Shown here one piece after another: positions 26,750 through 35,301 of a stretch of 64,000 nt of DNA (within the stretch, counting starts at the first letter, position 1; every line of letters starts with the position of its first letter). Below the pieces are notes generated by a model. It searched no databases. It was not told the DNA's origin and saw nothing but the letters and a program-made list of their open reading frames with translations. The stretch lies in NCBI GenBank assembly GCA_905479115.1, contig CAJQLF010000036.1, forward strand, positions 59,044-123,043, written 5' to 3'. The stretch comes from an uncultured Flavobacteriales bacterium (GTDB lineage Bacteria; Bacteroidota; Bacteroidia; Flavobacteriales_D; Sanyastnellaceae). A program made the position numbers and the translations under genes.

Positions 26750-28163
26750 TTCGATCCTTTCTCTTTCTTGGGCTCCAGCATTGATTGGGTTCATGGGGAT
26801 GATTTGCGCTGCAAACCTCACCGTGGCGCAACAATCGGAGCTCTCGCCGTATTCTCGGTTTGGATTCGGGTTAGTAAATCAGCTTCAGGTACCAGTATAC
26901 GCGGGTTTAGGCGGCATGGAAACCACCTTGTTCAGCGGATATCAATTCCAGCCGAACAACCCAGCTTCAGCGACCTTCCTCAGCCAAACTACGTTTCAAG
27001 CTTCGGGCATTGGGAGTCGCCTTTCGCTTGAGCAAGGCGATAACCCGCGCGCAACGACTTCTTTTGGTTCTCCTGGACCCATGGGCATTGTGATGAAACG
27101 TCAGTCTGGAGAAAATGCACTGATCTTGAACTTATCCCCGTATAGCGGAGCAGGATACGTCATAACGCGAAACTCAGAACAACCGAACATCGGTTCGGTT
27201 CAGGAGCGTTACGAGGGAGGCGGAGGATTGAACAACCTGAATTTAGGATGGGCACATGTTTCTAAAGGAAGTCGGTATGTCAAGGCCGGACCAAATGACA
27301 GCCTCCTCGTGCAAAACGGCGCCCTCCACATGGGCATTCAGACCCAGTATTTGTTTGGCCAATTGAATCGATCTTCTACGTTGGACATCATTGACCCCAC
27401 TTTTTTAGATCACCGAAATCTATTTACAGCGCAGCACCGAAGTATTTCCGCGACTGCCGGAATCGTGTATGACAAATTGCTCTCAGCGCGTTATACGGCG
27501 CTCAAGAATTTTGAGCAGAGTTATTCGATTCGGTTTGGCGCCACTTACACTCCTGAGACCAACTTGCACAGCACGATCCAAAGTTTGGATGAGACAACGC
27601 AAAATCTGGGGGGCATTTCTGTTGGTCTAGATACCGCTTTTTACAGCGAACGGACAGATTTCCGAGGCCGCATGCCGCAATCGTATGCACTGGGCAGCAG
27701 CCTTCACTTTGATCGGGCCGATGGGCTGCGGTGGGCGTTGGGAATCGAATACAAGTCCACCCGATGGGATCAAGTTTCCGATTCTTTCGCCCCGGAAATG
27801 CAATCCCAGGGTGTCGATTGGGTGCAAGCCTCCTCCTACCGTTTTGGGTTTCAATTCAACCTAGGGAATCCGGAGCAACGTCATCCAACTTGGGGTAAGG
27901 CTACCTACCGATTGGGCTTGTGCCAGCAATTACAACCCTATGAGATTGATGGAAATCAAGTACTCAATCAATCCTTCAGTGGAGGCATGACCATTCCATT
28001 AATCGGCAGTCGTTCTTTGTCTCGCATTCACTTCGGCACGGAACTTGGAGAACGTACTACAACGGAAGGGGCCTTGGAAGATCGATACCTTCGAATTCAC
28101 TTTGGTGTATCGCTCATGCCTTTTTTCAAGAACAATTGGCTGATACCAAGATTATATGACTGA
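26730..28163 (+). CDS. Outer-membrane beta-barrel protein, function unknown
   Basis: 477 residues. A long signal sequence ends TVA before Gln, and the mature protein begins near SPYSRFGFGLV, a segment I associate with a conserved Bacteroidetes barrel family encoded next to coaX. Alternating strands, many Gly/Tyr/Arg turns and a C-terminal strand point to an outer-membrane barrel. It overlaps coaX by 20 bp and the next gene's extended frame by 8 bp. Transport of hydrophobic compounds, as by FadL, is possible but unproven. Confidence 0.7.
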   Translation: MTQPQNNSILSLSWAPALIGFMGMICAANLTVAQQSELSPYSRFGFGLVNQLQVPVYAGLGGMETTLFSGYQFQPNNPASATFLSQTTFQASGIGSRLSLEQGDNPRATTSFGSPGPMGIVMKRQSGENALILNLSPYSGAGYVITRNSEQPNIGSVQERYEGGGGLNNLNLGWAHVSKGSRYVKAGPNDSLLVQNGALHMGIQTQYLFGQLNRSSTLDIIDPTFLDHRNLFTAQHRSISATAGIVYDKLLSARYTALKNFEQSYSIRFGATYTPETNLHSTIQSLDETTQNLGGISVGLDTAFYSERTDFRGRMPQSYALGSSLHFDRADGLRWALGIEYKSTRWDQVSDSFAPEMQSQGVDWVQASSYRFGFQFNLGNPEQRHPTWGKATYRLGLCQQLQPYEIDGNQVLNQSFSGGMTIPLIGSRSLSRIHFGTELGERTTTEGALEDRYLRIHFGVSLMPFFKNNWLIPRLYD

Positions 28164-28179
28164 TTACAAAACGAAAGCA

Positions 28180-29577
28180 ATGAAGCTAATACTCCGCATC
28201 ACATTCACTTTTCTCATTGCGTCCCCCCTCCACCTGATGAGTCAGGATCGTTATGGGGACACTGAGGAGCAACAAATTTTGTGCAAAGAAGCGATCAGTG
28301 TCTACGTGAGCTACAAAAAGCAAAAAAATTACGACGAAGCCTTTATTCAGTGGAAGAAGGCCTGTGATATATGCCCTCCAAAAGCCCGGCAAGGCATCTA
28401 TTCCGACGGCGTAGTTTTCCTCAAAAATGAATTGAAAAAAACGGACGATGAAGCGAGGATCAAATCCATTCAGGACAGCATATTCCTCCTTTACGACCAA
28501 CGCATTGAACTTTTTCCTTCAACGAGCAAAAGCCCCAATAACGGATGTGCTGTTCTTGCGCGGAAGGCGACAGACTATTACCGTTTGTTCAAGAAAGAAG
28601 GTGCGGCAGAGGCCAACGCTATGTTCAAAGAGAGCATCGAGTGTATGGGGGCGGAGTCATCTGCCGCTACTTTAAGTACGTACTATGTGACTTCGTTTTA
28701 TGCCATGAAAGGCATGGAGGAGGAGGCTGAGGCAAAAGCAAAACTCGGGGAGATGCTCACAGACTATCTCACCCTCATGGACTACATCGAAACAGGCATT
28801 GCAGCGGCTCAAGCGGAGGAAGACTCATTGACCCAAATCAAACTCACGGACGATTACGTCAAAGCGAAAGGTAATTTGGATGAGGTATTCATTGCCATTG
28901 CCCAATGTGAAGACATGGTGCCCGTCCTGAGCGAAAAAATTGCCGCGGATTCCGCGAATTTCGAATTAAAGGAAAAAGTACTGCGTTTGCTAAACCAAAA
29001 GGATTGTACAGAAAATGATTTGTACCTGCCTGTTGCAGTATCGGTGCATGAATTAAAGCCGAGTCATCCGTCCGCTTATGCGATTGGCAACGAGCAAGCC
29101 AAGGGACAGAATTACGCCGAGGCACTCGCTTATATGGAACAAGCTGTTGACCTGTGTATTGATTGCAGTGAGATGGAAAGCTACCTGCTAAAAACAGGTA
29201 AAATAGCTTCATTCTTAGGTAAAACGAGCACGGCACGTTCCTATGCTCAAAAGGTGCTGGCGCAGAATAGTGAAAGTGCTGATGCCTACATGTTGATCGG
29301 AGACGCCATCGCAGGAGCAGCCAAAAGCTGTGACGACGGTGCACTAGGACAACGTCTGGCGTATTTGCGCGCCTGTGATTATTACGGCATGGCTGTGAAC
29401 CGAGGGGATGAAGAAGTGAAAGCAAAAGCACAGAAGAAGCTCAATGCTAACTCAAAGCAATTCCCCAGCGTAGACGAAATATTCGCAGTAGGAAAAAGCA
29501 AAGGCGATGCCATTACCATCCCAACGATTGCAGGCTGTCCTTGTTCAGGAGAGTCAACTACCTTGAGGGTTAGGTAA
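28180..29577 (+). CDS. Exported TPR-repeat protein
   Basis: 465 residues from the ATG at 28180, which gives a compact signal peptide ending LMS before Gln; an in-frame ATG at 28156 overlaps the barrel gene and would add eight polar residues. The body is helical with tetratricopeptide-like repeats (for example NYDEAFIQWKKACDICPP near the start and NYAEALAYMEQAVDLC later) and several Cys residues, some possibly paired in the periplasm. It lies between the barrel gene and lptC, so a scaffold role in envelope assembly is plausible. Not a named family that I can be sure of. Confidence 0.7.
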   Translation: MKLILRITFTFLIASPLHLMSQDRYGDTEEQQILCKEAISVYVSYKKQKNYDEAFIQWKKACDICPPKARQGIYSDGVVFLKNELKKTDDEARIKSIQDSIFLLYDQRIELFPSTSKSPNNGCAVLARKATDYYRLFKKEGAAEANAMFKESIECMGAESSAATLSTYYVTSFYAMKGMEEEAEAKAKLGEMLTDYLTLMDYIETGIAAAQAEEDSLTQIKLTDDYVKAKGNLDEVFIAIAQCEDMVPVLSEKIAADSANFELKEKVLRLLNQKDCTENDLYLPVAVSVHELKPSHPSAYAIGNEQAKGQNYAEALAYMEQAVDLCIDCSEMESYLLKTGKIASFLGKTSTARSYAQKVLAQNSESADAYMLIGDAIAGAAKSCDDGALGQRLAYLRACDYYGMAVNRGDEEVKAKAQKKLNANSKQFPSVDEIFAVGKSKGDAITIPTIAGCPCSGESTTLRVR

Positions 29578-29591
29578 TCATTAAGGATCCT

Positions 29592-30188
29592 GTGGATACC
29601 GCCCCAAATACATTGAACCAGCTCTCCCCTTGGATGCTCATCCTTGCGGTTGGGGTGGTTTTCTTTTTCAGCGGCTGTTCGAATAGCAACGCTGAAATTT
29701 CGGATGTTCAAGCCACCGAATCCGTGCCTGAACAGGTCATCATCAACGGTACATTTCAGTATTCCGAACGCGGAAAAATCATGCACGTCCTGCGGGCTGC
29801 AGAACTGCGCCGCGAAGAAGGTGGCAACGCCGAGTCGCCAGAAGACCTGGTTGAAGTTCGCAACGGCTTCGAATTGTTCATCGATGGAAACATCGCCGAA
29901 CATGCAGCTCATCTCAGCGCGGAATGGGCTTCCATGGATGAGAAGAACCTCCGGCTCGTTGCACGGCACGGAGTGGTTCTAAAAAACATCGAAGGAGACA
30001 TCCTGGAAACGGAGTACCTCGTTTGGTCGGAAGATTCCGATCGTGTTTGGACTCCGCGGCCCGTAACGATTCGCACGGCGCAAGGCGTCATTTACGGAGA
30101 AGGTCTGGAATCGGACGCTCGGTTTGAGGCCTATCGTATTTTGAAACCCCGGGGTGAGATGATCCTCGAGGGAACAGAAAATCTGTAG
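29592..30188 (+). CDS. lptC: LPS export protein LptC (lipoprotein-type)
   Basis: 198 residues from GTG. The hydrophobic N-terminus ends in FFSGC, a likely lipobox, so it may be lipid-anchored rather than a simple bitopic protein. The rest is the LptC beta-jellyroll, with QVIINGTFQYSERGK, ELFIDGNIAEHAAHL and TEYLVW strands and a G-rich C-terminus (ARFEAYRILKPRGEMIL). LptC links the LptBFG transporter to LptA in LPS transport. LptB and an OstA-like protein are encoded elsewhere in this window. An ATG at 29634 is an alternative start. Confidence 0.82.
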   Translation: MDTAPNTLNQLSPWMLILAVGVVFFFSGCSNSNAEISDVQATESVPEQVIINGTFQYSERGKIMHVLRAAELRREEGGNAESPEDLVEVRNGFELFIDGNIAEHAAHLSAEWASMDEKNLRLVARHGVVLKNIEGDILETEYLVWSEDSDRVWTPRPVTIRTAQGVIYGEGLESDARFEAYRILKPRGEMILEGTENL

Positions 30189-30211
30189 GTTTATCCCCAA
30201 TTAACTTCGAA

Positions 30212-30424
30212 ATGGACCCACAACAAATTATCCGAATCAACAAAACAGCAGAGCGATTTTGGCTTCTCGTGATCGCTTGCTGCATTGGGGCTACGACCTA
30301 TTTTATTTGGAAGGACGGCTGGGAGCAACAAAAACAAACCCTCGTGCTACCTGCCCTGGCCATTGCGTGGTACGGATTCCGCTTGTTTTTTCGAAAGAAA
30401 CTCGAGCGCGGAAGCGGTCAGTAA
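30212..30424 (+). CDS. Small membrane protein (70 residues)
   Basis: Two hydrophobic segments (about 15-33 and 45-60) linked by a short charged loop, with a basic C-terminal tail (FRKKLERGSG). It starts 23 bp after lptC and lies 29 bp before the second CNNM/CorC gene on the same strand. No family recognised. The context suggests a small inner-membrane partner of the LPS or CorC proteins, but that is only inference. Confidence 0.6.
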   Translation: MDPQQIIRINKTAERFWLLVIACCIGATTYFIWKDGWEQQKQTLVLPALAIAWYGFRLFFRKKLERGSGQ

Positions 30425-30453
30425 AATGCTTAAATTTGTTTAAGCCCTAACCC

Positions 30454-31749
30454 ATGGACCCTGACCCCTCCAGCTCACTAATCATTATTGGTTTAGCCTT
30501 GATAGCATCTGCATTCTTCTCAGGAATGGAGATTGCTTTTCTTTCCGCCAACCGCCTTCAGCTTGAGCTCGACGCCAAAAGCAAATGGCAAGGAAAAATT
30601 CTCGTCCACCTCGCATCACGCAGTAAACTTTTTATTGCCACGATGCTCGTTGGAAACAACCTCGCACTGGTTTTTTGCGGGCTAGAAGCAGGAGGTCTAA
30701 TCAGTGAAACCATGTTTCATGTGCGAGACTGGACACAGGCGTCCCAGCCCATCTTGGTCCTTGGGACGCAGACGCTGGTCACAACACTGGTTGTTTTGGT
30801 CGCCGCCGAGTTTATTCCCAAGGCCTTATTCCACAGCAACCCGAATTTCTGGCTACGGATTTTCGCTGCACCCCTGATTCTCATCCATTACATTCTTCTG
30901 ATTCCAGGACTAATCGTAGTCGGTCTCAGCAATGCTTCCATTCGGCTCATCGGAAGAAACACGGACAAAGACGATGACAAAAATCAACTTGGAGCCACGG
31001 ACTTGGATCACTTCATCCGGGAGTTGAGCGGTCGTATGGAGCCAGAGCAGGAGTTAGAGCATGAGCTTCAAATCATGCAAAATGCCCTGGAGTTCAACAA
31101 AGTGTTGGCGCGGGATTGCCTCGTTCCTCGCAACGAAGTAGTGGCTGTTGATCTAGAAACTCCGCTAGAGGAGGTGCGTGCGCTGTTCATTTCGACCGGA
31201 TTGAGTAAAATCGTGGTCTACCGTGAAGACATCGATCAAACCATTGGTTACGTACACTCTAAGGATCTATTCAAGAACCCCGAGTCCATCAAGTCCATTT
31301 TGCATCCCACATTTGTCGTGCCCGAACCGATGCAGGCGGACGACGTTTTGAAACGCTTTATCCAACGCAAGCGTCACCTCGCCATCGTCGTAGACGAATT
31401 TGGCGGAACATCGGGAATCCTGACGATGGAAGATATCATGGAGCGACTCGTTGGTGACATCGAAGACGAACACGACAGCGAAGATCTCATCGAAGAAGCA
31501 TTGGATGAAAACGTCTGGCGTTTTTCCGCGCGATTGGATGTGGAAGATTTGAACGAGCGGTATGACCTAGAACTCCCGCTAAACCAAGCATACGAAACGT
31601 TGGGTGGACTTTTGCTGCACCATGCAGAAGACATTCCTGAATCCGGATTTTCCCTCGTGTTGGATGACTTCCGATTTACCGTAGAATCTGTGAGCAGCAG
31701 CAAAATAAAAACCGTCATTCTAGAGGCAATTGACGAAGACGCTGTCTGA
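30454..31749 (+). CDS. CNNM/CorC (HlyC/CorC) family membrane transporter-like protein, second copy
   Basis: 431 residues. DUF21 membrane domain (about 5-175), CBS pair (about 200-330, with VDEFGGTSGILTMEDIMERLVG) and a CorC_HlyC C-terminal domain. The architecture equals that of GldE 5 kb upstream, but the sequences differ throughout, so it is an old paralog. Likely a divalent-cation efflux protein or a regulator of one. A TAAATTTG -7-like box lies 15 nt before the ATG. It precedes ppiD-like. Confidence 0.88.
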   Translation: MDPDPSSSLIIIGLALIASAFFSGMEIAFLSANRLQLELDAKSKWQGKILVHLASRSKLFIATMLVGNNLALVFCGLEAGGLISETMFHVRDWTQASQPILVLGTQTLVTTLVVLVAAEFIPKALFHSNPNFWLRIFAAPLILIHYILLIPGLIVVGLSNASIRLIGRNTDKDDDKNQLGATDLDHFIRELSGRMEPEQELEHELQIMQNALEFNKVLARDCLVPRNEVVAVDLETPLEEVRALFISTGLSKIVVYREDIDQTIGYVHSKDLFKNPESIKSILHPTFVVPEPMQADDVLKRFIQRKRHLAIVVDEFGGTSGILTMEDIMERLVGDIEDEHDSEDLIEEALDENVWRFSARLDVEDLNERYDLELPLNQAYETLGGLLLHHAEDIPESGFSLVLDDFRFTVESVSSSKIKTVILEAIDEDAV

Positions 31750-31853
31750 AACTTCTCGGCCATTTTTCCCGTATGCCATACTCAACCTTGTAACACGCCC
31801 GGAGATTCGAGATTTCCCTTATCTTCGCACACCTTAAATAAGACACGTATATC

Positions 31854-33908
31854 ATGTCAATGATTCAACAAATTCGAAACCGCCAAGGCCTCCTAATCGT
31901 TATGATTGGCATCGGCATGTTGGGCTTTTTGGTTCCTTATGATGCGGTTATCGCGCTGATGGGACAAGGCGGCAGCCAGGACGTCGGAGAAGTAAACGGC
32001 ACTGCCATCTCAGGAGCTCAATATCAAATGGAAGTGCAAGAGCGCCGCCGTTTAGGATTTAGCGGTGATCAGCTAGCTGAAGAGGTGTGGAGTGACCTCA
32101 CTTCCAATGTTGTGCTCCAAGATGATTTTGACGCATTAGGACTGACTGTAAGCGACGAAGAATACGAGGAAATGCTTTTCGGAAGCGCATTCTCGCCCTA
32201 CATGAACCGCGCCTTCTATTCCAACGCAGAGAATAAAAATTTCTGGCAAACCAACTTCGATGCCATGCTGAGTTCGGAGCAGGGTGTTCGGGACTTCTTA
32301 GCCTACAAGCAACTGATTGTCAGCAAGCGAAAGCGTGAAAAGTATGACAACCTGGTGACTGCAGGCATCTATTCGAATTCACTCGAAGGCAAGTACGATT
32401 ACCTCGGTGCCAACGAAAAAGTGAGCTTCAACTACGTTATGAAAGCCTTTAACCAAATCGATGACAGTGAGGTGGAAGTGAGTGATTCGGACGTACGTGC
32501 TTACTACAACGCACACAAGGATGATGCAGATTTGCTTCAAAAAGCAGGCCGCAACATCACCTTTGTGCGCATCCCGCTGCAAGCGTCACCGGAAGATGCA
32601 CAAGCAATCGAAGATGAATTGACGTCCATCCGCAGCGTTTGGGAAAACAGCGAAGACAGTGACAGTCTCTTTGTTGCAACTGTGAACGAGCAAGCCTTCA
32701 CATCTACCGTGTTGAAAGAGGCGGATGTGGAGACCGATGTGAACGAAACGGCATTTTTCCAAGCGGAAGAAGGTGATATCGTTGGACCTTATTTGAAGGG
32801 GCAAGCGTATCGATTAGCCCGGATCATGGATTTCTACAGTGAATCTGATAGCGCTTCGTGCCGTCACATCTTGCTCAAGGCAACCAATGCTCAGGACAAA
32901 GAAGAAATGGCCGGTTTAATGCAGCGAGCAGATAGCTTGAAGCGAGCACTGCGCAGAGGGGCATCTTTCGCCGACTTGGCAGAGCGATTCAGTGAAGATC
33001 CCGGCTCAAAATCAACGGGTGGTGTGTACGAACTGTTCCCACGTGGGCGCATGGTAAAACCATTTGAGAATTTCTGCTTTGAAAACAAGCCAGGAGCGAT
33101 CGGCGCTGTTGAGACGGCCTTTGGTGTGCACTTGATTGAAGTGCTCGAGCAAACAGCGGCAAAAGCACGTGTTGAAGTTGCCTTGATTGAGCGAACCATT
33201 GAACCTTCTCCCACCACAGCCCGCGAATCATACAGCGCAGCCAGCGAATTTGCTATCCAAGCAACATCGCGTGAGGAATTTATGCAATCCGCTGGAGATG
33301 CAGGGTATGCAACCAACGTGGCTACGGACGTGGTCCGCGGATCAAATTCGCTTTCAGGATTGCGAAATGCTGCCGAATTGGTCGCATGGGCTTATGGAGC
33401 GGAGGAAGGTGAAGTTTCAAATCCGATTTTGGTCGACAAGAATTATGTGGTCGGCTTCTTAGATCGCATCACGAAGAAAGGAGCTCCTGAGTTCGAATAC
33501 GTCAAAGATCAAATGCGCACGGGTGCCATCAAGCAGGCCAAGGGAGAACTCTATCAAGGCAAAATGAAGACGGGCACTTTGGAAGAAATCGCCGCAAGCG
33601 TGGGGGCTTCAAAAGCCACTGCGAGCAATGTGAGCTTGAAGTTCCCTACCATCAGTGCTGCTGGATCTCAAGCGGAGCCAGAAGTAGTCGGCATGGCTTT
33701 TGCCATTCCTGTTGGAAATGTATCAAACCCCATTATCGGCACCAACGGGGTGTGGGTGATTGCTCCGACGTCGACCTCTGAGGCCACGGTCAAAAATGAT
33801 TATCTAACTGAGCAAACGACTTTGTTGTCACGTGCTCGAGGAGCAGCCGCGATTCGCCTTTCAAATGCCATGATGGACGCTGGAAATTTGCAGGATAATC
33901 GAAATTAA
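31854..33908 (+). CDS. PpiD/SurA-type membrane-anchored peptidyl-prolyl isomerase
   Basis: 684 residues. One N-terminal transmembrane segment (about 12-36) with a short cytoplasmic start gives the PpiD topology. A SurA_N-like helical chaperone region follows, then a parvulin domain (about 335-440) with CRHILLKA, DLAERFSEDPGSKSTGG and FGVHLIEV motifs, and a long C-terminal helical part. It folds newly translocated proteins at the periplasmic side of the Sec translocon. It is the last gene before a strong bidirectional terminator. Confidence 0.9.
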   Translation: MSMIQQIRNRQGLLIVMIGIGMLGFLVPYDAVIALMGQGGSQDVGEVNGTAISGAQYQMEVQERRRLGFSGDQLAEEVWSDLTSNVVLQDDFDALGLTVSDEEYEEMLFGSAFSPYMNRAFYSNAENKNFWQTNFDAMLSSEQGVRDFLAYKQLIVSKRKREKYDNLVTAGIYSNSLEGKYDYLGANEKVSFNYVMKAFNQIDDSEVEVSDSDVRAYYNAHKDDADLLQKAGRNITFVRIPLQASPEDAQAIEDELTSIRSVWENSEDSDSLFVATVNEQAFTSTVLKEADVETDVNETAFFQAEEGDIVGPYLKGQAYRLARIMDFYSESDSASCRHILLKATNAQDKEEMAGLMQRADSLKRALRRGASFADLAERFSEDPGSKSTGGVYELFPRGRMVKPFENFCFENKPGAIGAVETAFGVHLIEVLEQTAAKARVEVALIERTIEPSPTTARESYSAASEFAIQATSREEFMQSAGDAGYATNVATDVVRGSNSLSGLRNAAELVAWAYGAEEGEVSNPILVDKNYVVGFLDRITKKGAPEFEYVKDQMRTGAIKQAKGELYQGKMKTGTLEEIAASVGASKATASNVSLKFPTISAAGSQAEPEVVGMAFAIPVGNVSNPIIGTNGVWVIAPTSTSEATVKNDYLTEQTTLLSRARGAAAIRLSNAMMDAGNLQDNRN

Positions 33909-33943
33909 TCCAGGCAGACCTGTTCATCTCGGATCACCGAATA

Positions 33944-33974
33944 AAAAAAGCTCGCCCACTCGGCGGGCTTTTTT
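33944..33974. terminator. Bidirectional intrinsic terminator between ppiD-like gene and queA
   Basis: A 13-bp stem (left arm 33944-33956, right arm 33962-33974) with a 5-nt loop has GC-rich centre GCTCGCC/GGCGGGC, one G-T pair, and A6/T6 flanks that give a U-tract on either strand. Its end overlaps the queA stop codon by two bases. Confidence 0.88.
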
Positions 33975-35229
33975 ATGGCTTATTCTCCCATTCGAGGTAG
34001 CTGCCATCGCCGAAACTCAAAAATCGATAGCCTGCTGAAAGTGCCGATGCGTATAGATCTTTCCAGTCTTCTCCAATTGCTGCAGCCACTAAGCACAGCA
34101 AGGTGCTATTGGGCAGGTGAAAGTTGGTAATCAAAGCCTGAACCGACCGAATTTGATAAGGTGGGACAATCATAATGGACGTTTGAAAGGTCCAATCTGC
34201 GCCATCCAATTGCACGCTGCACCATTGCATGGCCGTTGCCATATCCCAATTGAGTTCCTGATCGATGGAGGCCAGTTCATTGCACCAAGCCCATTGATCT
34301 AAATGTGCAGGCCGAATTCCATCCTGTTTCCACTTCAATGCCAACCAATACAAACTCTCCAAGGTGCGCAAACTCGTGGTGCCTGTGGCCACCCGGTGAA
34401 CTCCACCTGAACAAAGTGCGCGAATGGCATCAAACGAAACCGTGCACTTCTCCCCATGCATCTCATGATCAGCGATTCGACCCTCACCCAATGGCTTAAA
34501 CGTCCCTGCCCCCACATGCAACGTGACGTTATGCACTTCTGCCACCGTGCTCAATTCGGCCATTAACTCTGCATCAAAATGAAGCCCCGCAGTCGGCGCT
34601 GCCACAGACCCAGGAACTTCGGCATACACGGTTTGATAATCCTCCGCGTCCTGGGCTTCTTCAGGTCGGCGCATGTAAGGGGGCAGAGGCATTTTCCCCA
34701 TTGCTTCGAGCAATTCAGCAAAACTCGCCTGTCGAAACTCACCGCTATCAGACCCCTGCAAAGTCCAGGTCAATTCAATAAACCTTACCCCCTCATCCAT
34801 TCCCACTCGTTTCGCCTCTAGTTCCCACTTGCCGTGGACATCTTCAACTTGCAGACTTGCCAGCCCAGCCAACCACCGCTTCGCTCCCTTCACCATGCAT
34901 TTCCATTTCACTGGAGCCGTAGAGGCCAAGGTCTGTTCCATGGATTGACCCATTGGCTCCAGTAAAAAGACTTCCAAGCGACCGCCTGTCGGTTTTTGGA
35001 GCAACAAGCGCGCCCGAATGACCCGCGTATTATTGACCCACAATTGGGAATCTTGAGGCAAGATCGAAGGAAGGTCTGTAAAACAAGCGTTCAGGTTCTG
35101 TTGACCCTTCTTCCAAACCAGCATCTTCGCCGCCGACCTCGGTTCAGCCGGATGCAATGCAATCGCTGCTTCTGGAAGCTCGTAGTCGAATAATTCGGCT
35201 TCCAAATTTGGAGTATACTGGCTGGACAT
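33973..35229 (-). CDS. queA: S-adenosylmethionine:tRNA ribosyltransferase-isomerase (queuosine synthesis)
   Basis: 418 residues. Family motifs include FDYELPEAAIALHPAEPR at the start, WVNNTRVIRARL, PTAGLHFD and the closing GYRFLSFGDGSYL. QueA transfers the ribosyl part of SAM to preQ1 in tRNA to give epoxyqueuosine. It is larger than the usual 340-360 residues because of inserted segments in the middle. A perfect TATTTTTG box ends 5 nt before the ATG. Its stop codon sits on the shared terminator. Confidence 0.93.
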   Translation of the reverse strand: MSSQYTPNLEAELFDYELPEAAIALHPAEPRSAAKMLVWKKGQQNLNACFTDLPSILPQDSQLWVNNTRVIRARLLLQKPTGGRLEVFLLEPMGQSMEQTLASTAPVKWKCMVKGAKRWLAGLASLQVEDVHGKWELEAKRVGMDEGVRFIELTWTLQGSDSGEFRQASFAELLEAMGKMPLPPYMRRPEEAQDAEDYQTVYAEVPGSVAAPTAGLHFDAELMAELSTVAEVHNVTLHVGAGTFKPLGEGRIADHEMHGEKCTVSFDAIRALCSGGVHRVATGTTSLRTLESLYWLALKWKQDGIRPAHLDQWAWCNELASIDQELNWDMATAMQWCSVQLDGADWTFQTSIMIVPPYQIRSVQALITNFHLPNSTLLCLVAAAIGEDWKDLYASALSAGYRFLSFGDGSYLEWENKP

Positions 35230-35234
35230 CGCTG

Positions 35235-35242
35235 CAAAAATA
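35235..35242 (-). promoter_or_regulatory. TAnnTTTG box 5 nt before queA start
   Basis: On the minus strand TATTTTTG (35242-35235) matches the -7 consensus and ends 5 nt before the queA ATG. A TTC lies 17 bp further upstream. It is divergent from a similar box in front of the dehydrogenase gene. Confidence 0.4.
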
Positions 35243-35288
35243 CATGGTTAATCGGTGAAGAAGGCCATCAATTTGGGCCCATATACCT

Positions 35289-35296
35289 TAACTTCG
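35289..35296 (+). promoter_or_regulatory. TAnnTTCG box 5 nt before the SDR dehydrogenase start
   Basis: TAACTTCG differs from the -7 consensus at one position and ends 5 nt before the ATG at 35302. The same octamer occurs 6 nt before the 1075-residue protein gene at 51186. Confidence 0.3.
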
Positions 35297-35301
35297 TTAT
35301 C

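Noticed and set aside
31788..31827. TTG and TATCTTCG as a ppiD promoter
   Set aside because: The spacer would be 29 bp and the -7 box has a mismatch, so I cannot support a promoter.
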